The notes below the pieces were generated by a model. That model ran no database searches. It was not told where the DNA came from and was given only the letters and a program-made list of their open reading frames with translations. From Platynereis dumerilii (Eukaryota; Annelida; Polychaeta; Phyllodocida; Nereididae): a stretch of 64,000 nt of DNA. The stretch spans positions 22,218,703 through 22,282,702 of the forward strand of contig JAPTHN010000008.1 of the NCBI GenBank assembly GCA_026936325.1, read 5' to 3'. Shown here piece by piece: positions 57,401 through 64,000 of the stretch; within the stretch, counting starts at the first letter, position 1; every line of letters begins with the position of its first letter. The position numbers and the translations under genes were made by a program.

Positions 57401-58788
57401 TATTCGGGTAATATCATCTTCCCCAGATAGCTAGATATTACATTATTATAATGGTCTCTCGCTACTGAATATTACCCTCGCTAACTGCCTCAGCCCTCGG
57501 GCCCATCAGCGCTCGGGCCCACCAGCGCTCGGGCCCACCAGCTCTCTGGTCCTAGGGTTTGAGAACTAAAGAAGGAATGAAGCGTACATGATGAATCACG
57601 TTTGACTGGAACATCAGGGATTAGGCGAAGATGCCAAAGAACCAGTCGTATAACGGTTTTCATTTTCTTATCATGTTGAATATTACCTTTGATAACTGAG
57701 GATAAGAAATTGTTCAGCACATGTCTTGGATGGAATTGTGCTTTAAAATATGAATCACTTTCAAAAGTACAGATATTGCTAAGGATTTTTCCCTCTGTAA
57801 CTGCCAGTAACATAAGAAAAGATTAAACATTACTGACTATTGCCATGATTGTCCTTTATGTTGGCAAAGAGACAATGTCATTAAACTTCAGTGAAGCACA
57901 TAAAGCTAATAAAGACAAGGAATATTAGCAGATAAATGTAAATGTCATAGAGTCGAAGAAAGTAATACCTTCCTAATTACAGAGAATTCATGAGATGATG
58001 GGATGTTAAAGAAGCCAACAAGATTTCACAGATGTCAAAAACATTTGGAAGAGTTCTAAGAATTCAGAAATACGTGCACAGCATCACATAGATACATGGA
58101 ACAGTTTCCACATTATGAAATACATATTCTTCAATCTTCATGCCATTAAATGTACAAATAATATTAAAACTTGTGTAATAAGTGGCGGGCTTTATACAAG
58201 TCAAGTACTACTTGTGAAGGACAGACAATTGTCTACTTTAGAAAATTCCCTCCATCTCCATAATATAAAAGATGATGCATTAAATTTATTTATTTAGCTC
58301 GTTTTGGCAACTCAAAGAAAGCAAAGGCAACCAGTAACAGCAAGCAATTCGCATCATTCTCAATACAGCCAAGTATCAAATATCTTATAAGCTATAGAAG
58401 TTCTATAATCACACAATGGGAAATTTCCACAATCCACATTGCAATCCCATGCATAACTTGAAAATTATAACTATGAAGCTGACAGACTATACCTTATGTC
58501 AAGTATAGCATGGTTGACAGAGAAATCTATATTAATTTTGTAAGTTCATTGCAGTCAAGATGTAAGTATGCACAATGTTCAGCACACAACTGAAGGGAAA
58601 TTTATTTAATAGTGTTAAAAGAGCAACAAAAAAAAGACCGACCAAACTTATTATATGACAGCCATAGAAAACTCATTGTTCAAAGTCTATGTCAATGTTT
58701 ATTTCACAACGTTTATTTCACAAGATGTCTACTTCTTGCTTTATCACACAGAGTGTCTGAGATTGTCGGTTTCTTAAAATACCTATTA
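51479..58788. other. Intergenic, no recognised gene
   Basis: About 7.3 kb of mostly unique, AT-rich DNA. 52395-52530 and 54395-54530 are weakly similar (shared CAGAATAAAT-GGG and ATCATAAACC/GTCATAAACC blocks), suggesting an old dispersed repeat. Short TATC repeats lie at 53540-53615. No frame above 110 codons and no domain were seen. Confidence 0.5.
57488..57540. repeat. Short GC-rich tandem repeat
   Basis: Three units of GCGCTCGGGCCCACCA in a row, unlike the AT-rich surroundings. Confidence 0.8.
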
Positions 58789-59275
58789 CAGTGCCGCCTG
58801 TAAGTAAGTGAAACGCATGACATTGCGCCTTTGCATCAATGCTAAACATCCTCAGCCAAACTGCTTGTGGAGGCATGAATTCTCATCGGATGAAATGGAA
58901 ACAAAGTGGGTCATAAAGGCCGATGTGTGAGGCGAGTGGGATAAAAAAAGCAGCCCATTTTCTTTGCTGTAGTCAGAGTTAGGTATGGGTCAAAGTCTTT
59001 GATAAGTAAGTGAACCACACTTCCCTATGTTTTAACATTGGGCCTGCGTTTCACTTACTTATCAAGCACTTTGACCCGTGCCTAACTCCAACAACAGCAA
59101 AGAAAATTGGCTGCTATTTTTATTCCACTTGCCTCACATATCGGCCTTTATGACCCAAAATGTTTTCCTCTCATCGGATGAGAGTTCGTCCTTCCAGAAG
59201 CATTTTGGTTAAGGATGTTTAACATTGATGCAATGGCACAATATCATGTGTTTCACTTACTTATAGGCGGCACTG
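58789..59275. mobile_element. TA-flanked hairpin MITE (487 bp), mariner-like
   Basis: Ends CAGTGCCGCCTGTAAGTAAG and the near-complement CTTACTTATAGGCGGCACTG are flanked by TA (58787-58788, 59276-59277). The arms are inverted almost to the centre (GGTCAAAGTCTTTGATAAGT against ACTTATCAAGCACTTTGACC), so the whole element is a near-perfect palindrome. It is non-coding. Confidence 0.92.
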
Positions 59276-59277
59276 TA

Positions 59278-61869
59278 TTATATTTGATGCAAACCTAGTT
59301 AATGGTGCTTTGACCTTCTCCAATGTATATCATAAAACTTACCTTACCACAGGAAAAGATAGGATAAGCCTTGCATCAGAGATTTGTTATAATGGTACAT
59401 ACCTGCAAGAAAAAGAAAATTATTTTGAGTCATTGCGACCATGATTTACATTAATAGTATATGTCAAGCAGATTAATAAAATATCATAATCACCAGGGAT
59501 GAAAACATTACTTTCTAATAATGGTCATTATTAGCAAAAATGATTGCCATAAATCAAATAAATCCCTCTTAAAAGCTGTAACAAACAGAAATTAAACCAT
59601 AAATCAGTGAAAAAGTTACGATTTCCATCAGCAAAAGTTCAGAGAAATCACAAAGTTTATTTTTGTCAAGACTGACAAAAACACACAATGTCATACATAT
59701 ATCAGGTTCATAAACAAAACTTCATCATGTCAATCACGAAAATTGACAACAAAGCATATAAAACCAGAAGAAATGAATACAATAAATTTTCCTTTTATTG
59801 ATTAAAATCAACCATGCTTTAATGAAAAGGCTCGGTTATTATAAACGGATGATTAATTATGATATGGGAACAATCGTTTCACATAAGTGCGCCAAAAACA
59901 TGACAAAATAAAACAAAGGAAGACAAGCGCTCGTCAAATATTGGAGATCTTCCCTAATTCCGACAGAATAATACGTGCCAAAATATTTAATGAGATAACA
60001 TTATCTGATTGGAGTTATTGGAGAAACAGAAGGGAGGATCGTGTAATAAGTAACTGTATTGCTTGTCGCAGCTCCTGTTTACTATGTTTGGCATTTGCTC
60101 AAGTTCTTAGGAGCTATAGTGAACCTCAGGAAATGACAGATTTGGTCATGATATAAAAGGGAAAATTGTATCAATTACTTGGACAGCTTTGAAGATGTGA
60201 ACAGACCAATAGTACATCGAATAATTGATGAGATTCAACCAAATTCGACACCTCAATTACAACACATTCACTCAGCAATAACTGTGAAAGTTGACACCAA
60301 CATCCACTCAAACATCCACTAACACCAGGGAACATCCACTAATGTAAGAAATCAACCGTGACATTGGAGAAAGGCAAAGTCTGACAAATGTCACGCGAAT
60401 CCTGCAAACCGCTTTTCTGAGCACTTCAGATTCCCTTTATGGCCATTTGGAGTCCTTTAAAGACATCATCTAAACTAGCCGGCTCTTCACTGGCCCACTT
60501 GTTTAGAAGCAGGCCATCATCCATAAAACCCTCATCTGCCATTTAACTTCATAAAAAGACACTTAAATGTCTCCACTCTCCAGTAGTGAGTTCAGTGTCA
60601 AAGCATGCAAGAAAGCATGGCAGAATAACAACACTGAAGCATGGCAGAATAACAAAGAACGGCAATGCTGAAGAATGACAAAATAGCAATGCTAAAATTC
60701 AATATCAGTTATTGGTTCTTACACAAAAATTCAAACTTTGCCTAAAACCAAATGTATGATTGTTGCTATTCAGAGTATTGGTAGCTCGACCAGATTCATA
60801 CAATTTTCTGAATGAATTTCTTATGACACGTTAGTGTATGTGTGAGGTGAAATAACAATTACAACAATAACTTCTTACAATGTTCAGAGAATCTCAGAGT
60901 ACTTATGATGCATTGGTGCGGTTGGTTGCATAAGTTGCAGCAGTGTGTGAAAACTGTGCTAAATATGCAAGAATACAGGTCACTCATGAATAGCTTGGAA
61001 GACTAAAAAAAGTTTAAGAATATTTAACATTCCTCACTGTCTGTGTTTGACAAGTTTGATAGGGCCTACTGGAAAGATTTTCACATGGAATTTGGGTATT
61101 GGTTCACTTTCAAAGAAAATATACCTGCAGATCATAATGAAGTCATTACTCCAGCCACGTTTTTCTGAACAAGCTAAAATTTGTTAGACAGCTTGTCATT
61201 CTTGGACCAATTACATGATCACAATACATGAAGGATGAATCTTAATCCTCGCCCACGGCAATGGAAGTCATTTCAGACATTTACGAGCAACGGGAAGTAA
61301 TTTTTGTCTGAGCCAAACTCCGCAACAAACAAATCTTTGCAAATCTTTTGAAATAAGACAACCTGTCAGAATCTTGTGTTTCGCTGAAGATTTATAGAAT
61401 TTAGACATCACAAGATCTGACGGTATCTCCTTCACTGGCAGCAGATGTTACAATTTCGCTCAAGTCACGACTCCAGAATCTAATTTTGCGACTTCTGACA
61501 GAGTCGGAAGAGGTTCACTTCCATATCAGTAATACCATTACTCTTGTCTGGATGGCCACTGTTTTTGACTTCAAGTTTCTGAACTGGATGTCTACTGTTT
61601 TCGTCTTCAAATTTCTGAGCCGAAGCCTAGTCAGTATATTACAACTGCTCCTTGAGTATACAGTGTATGACTTCTGCTCAGTAAGTGCAGGCGTAATGAT
61701 GGGACGATAAGTATTACAGTTCACATTTTGTCTTGATGCCACTGCTCAGTGAGAGAGTTAGTGAATTTGTGTTTTACACCCCATCAGCCCCCAATATGGG
61801 CTATTTAAAGGCAATGCCACTGTTCAGAAGCTTGCAGTCTTTACTCTCTAGCAGGCTACCAATTACTGT
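59278..61869. other. Intergenic, no recognised gene
   Basis: AT-rich. A short direct repeat GCATGGCAGAATAACAA occurs twice near 60615 and 60637. Frames up to 89 codons show no domain. Confidence 0.5.
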
Positions 61870-62430
61870 CAAATTATTAAAATACACATTTTCGCAGTAA
61901 CTCTAAATTATCAAATTAGCCTGACAAAATAAAATTACATATGATAGCATTTTAAAACCAATAATTTGGTAATAATCTGCATTATCTACCCCCACACATC
62001 GTTTACAAGTTTAAGTCGACAAAACGTGTCATTGCAACACTTAGATTTCAGCATCTCTCTGGCCTTTAGTTGCCTACTAATAGCAATTCAAACTTTTATG
62101 AAATATTCAAATATAAAATAAATCAATGAATGTAATACAATGTATTTATCAAATAAATAGCACATAAACTCTCCATTAACTATCAAAATGGCTAGACATT
62201 ACAAAATTACATATGAAAGCCAATGAAACTGATTTGATAATATTCGGTATTATCTGCCTCCTCACTGTTTAAACAAGTTTTAAAATTTTACAATAATGCG
62301 TCATTGCAATACCCAAATTTCAGCATCTCTTCAGTTATTTATTGATAGCAATCCAAACTTTCGTAAAATATTAAAATTTGTTATAAATCAATGAATCCAA
62401 TACAATGTATTGATTACACAATTACTTGAA
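61870..62430. repeat. Local direct duplication, ~290-bp period
   Basis: Two diverged units share ACAAAATTACATATGA-like, GTCATTGCAA, TTTCAGCATCTCT, AATCAATGAAT and ATACAATGTAT blocks in the same order (61920-62145 and 62190-62420). Confidence 0.85.
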
Positions 62431-64000
62431 TATTTCACTTGACATGAGAATCCTCTCTTAAACAACAGCTAACTCTGGAAACACTCCAACTGGCCGAACA
62501 ATTGACGCTTGTTCAATATTTGACCATACACAATCTTCACATTCTCCACATTCCCCACATTGATAGATTAGCCAAAATGTGAATATTTGGGCGGTGCAAT
62601 CATTTACGAATCATTTACTCATGCCATTGAAGGGAACAAGAGCAGATGGTCATGCCATGAACAAGATTGAATATCTCTGATTTTGAGTATTTCGATTAGA
62701 ATTTTACATGTACGCCTCACAGAATATGCATTATTCAGCATTCAGAATTTTAGATTTGACGTCCAGAATTATAACAGACTTCTGTCAATTCTCAAGAAAA
62801 TGAGGTTGCAGCAGTCAACTGAATTTAATGAACAGGAACAAGACTAGACTTCAAATGAAATGAATAATTCAGTCAAGGCTTTCCCTTATCCATTATTTGT
62901 TTCCCAATTAGCAATGGTCTTGTTAGGAACGGAAAATTTGAAATGCAGAAAGAACAGCGGTTAGTGAAGTCAAAACAAAATTTAATGAACACTTCAAACA
63001 GGACAAGATTTAATTGAATAATTGAACTAATCAATCTTTCCTGTCCTGAGACATGGAACGCTATTTCAAGGGCTTTGGAGTCAGAATCAGAGCCATGGGG
63101 TTTTGGGGTAGAATTGGACATTTTCAGGATGAGTCGGGAGTTAAAATTAAGTTTTAAAGTTTTAATGTATATCAGAAGTCAGAGTTTATGCTCCAACAAA
63201 ATTGACAAAAGGTTTGACTTTAGAATAAACTTCAGCTACAAAATACAGCGCAACGACAGTGAAAAAGTCTAGGAAGTCGTGAGGGAGTTTAACACACACC
63301 AAACAAAGCAAAATTAATTCAGATACCAAGAGACTTCTAAGACAAAACAAAAATCCCTGTCACAACTTGGAAAATCTTATTACTCATACAAACTTAAGTG
63401 TCAAACTGTCAATACAGACTAAGAGACCTGAAAATAAGACCTTAGAAACTAAGAAAAGTCCAGCCAAGCAAGACTTTGACAGTGGTCCAGAATTCCAGAT
63501 CACACAAACGGTACTCGTATAGCTTAGTCGTAAGTGAAAGACGTTCAGGATATTTGTGAGCCATCAATCACACGCCCAGACAATCTGCAATGGTCTGCGG
63601 CACTCAAGATTGCATGACATATAGGAAAGCAGTTGTTCAGCTCTAAGAGCTCTTTGACAGTTTTATGCAAAGGCCCAAGAGGAACGCAAGAGGAACGCGA
63701 GAGGAGCGAAAGAGGAAAGCGTTCAGTGAAATTGCGAGAAGAAGGAATTGTCAAGACTCAAAGACCACCGAGTAGATGGCCCAGTATCAAATCACGCAGG
63801 AGGCCCCACTGTCTCATTGTGACATCAGATTCTTCTGGTGATATGTAAGACTGCCTTCCTTGAACATCATTGTCAAAGTTCAAACACTTTTATTCCAAAA
63901 AGAACTGGAAAGACTGCTCATTCACAAAACATGATCAAGACAAGGAGTCGCTGTATTCCTATTAGTTCTGGGTTATCACACATGCTGTGAAATGTAAGTA
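62431..64000. other. Intergenic, no recognised gene
   Basis: AT-rich to the window end. Weak similarity between 62815 and 62980 (AATTTAATGAACA). The frames (62873-63121 minus, 63633-63848 plus) are too short and featureless to support. Confidence 0.5.

Overview
This is a eukaryotic, almost certainly animal, genomic window. It is AT-rich, no host gene can be recognised, and nearly everything identifiable is transposable-element DNA. tRNA-derived SINEs, hAT, PIF/Harbinger and Tc1/mariner-like elements, a DIRS tyrosine-recombinase retrotransposon and many palindromic MITEs together suggest a marine invertebrate. A deuterostome such as an echinoderm, hemichordate or amphioxus is a guess; the species cannot be read from this sequence. 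|| Layout. 1-4.8 kb is a nearly perfect 3,046-bp tandem duplication of a dispersed repeat (called family R here), each copy carrying the same hAT MITE. 8.0-10.5 kb holds a more diverged R copy that serves as the empty site for two MITE insertions. A third R copy starts at 11.3 kb and resumes at 27.75 kb, split by a hAT MITE and by a roughly 15.6-kb nested insertion. That insertion consists of the ends of a hAT-like element (termini CAGGGTTCCCAC) enclosing two giant foldback elements lying almost end to end. Element A (12.7-20.7 kb) has inverted arms of ~200-bp monomers around a purine-rich minisatellite core. Element B (20.75-27.4 kb) has inverted arms of three ~555-bp monomers each; each monomer carries two RFX-type X-box palindromes (GTTGCCATGGTAAC-like), and the core holds broken, unrecognised minus-strand coding sequence. 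A further hAT MITE has landed in one of B's X-boxes. || 29.9-35.58 kb is a complete-looking PIF/Harbinger transposon with TAA target duplications, matching termini and two intact convergent genes: a SANT/Myb-like DNA-binding protein (plus strand) and a DDE transposase (minus strand). Their 3' flanks are inverted copies of one another, and an array of near-palindromic 16-mers lies between them. In this family the two proteins are known to act together. 36.5-38.0 kb is a foldback element with a 4-bp target duplication, and 42.1-43.0 kb a TA-flanked MITE whose empty site lies just downstream. 44.6-44.9 kb has a tRNA-like sequence beside a tRNA-derived SINE. 46.7-51.5 kb is a whole-looking DIRS retrotransposon on the minus strand with its inverted terminal repeats and internal complementary region visible. 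51.5-64 kb is AT-rich unique sequence with one hairpin MITE (58.8-59.3 kb) and a local duplication (61.9-62.4 kb). || Long open frames at 16.7-17.8 kb are artefacts of a 13-bp purine-rich minisatellite. The only proteins I regard as real are the two Harbinger proteins and the DIRS polyproteins, with lower confidence in the fragments inside element B.
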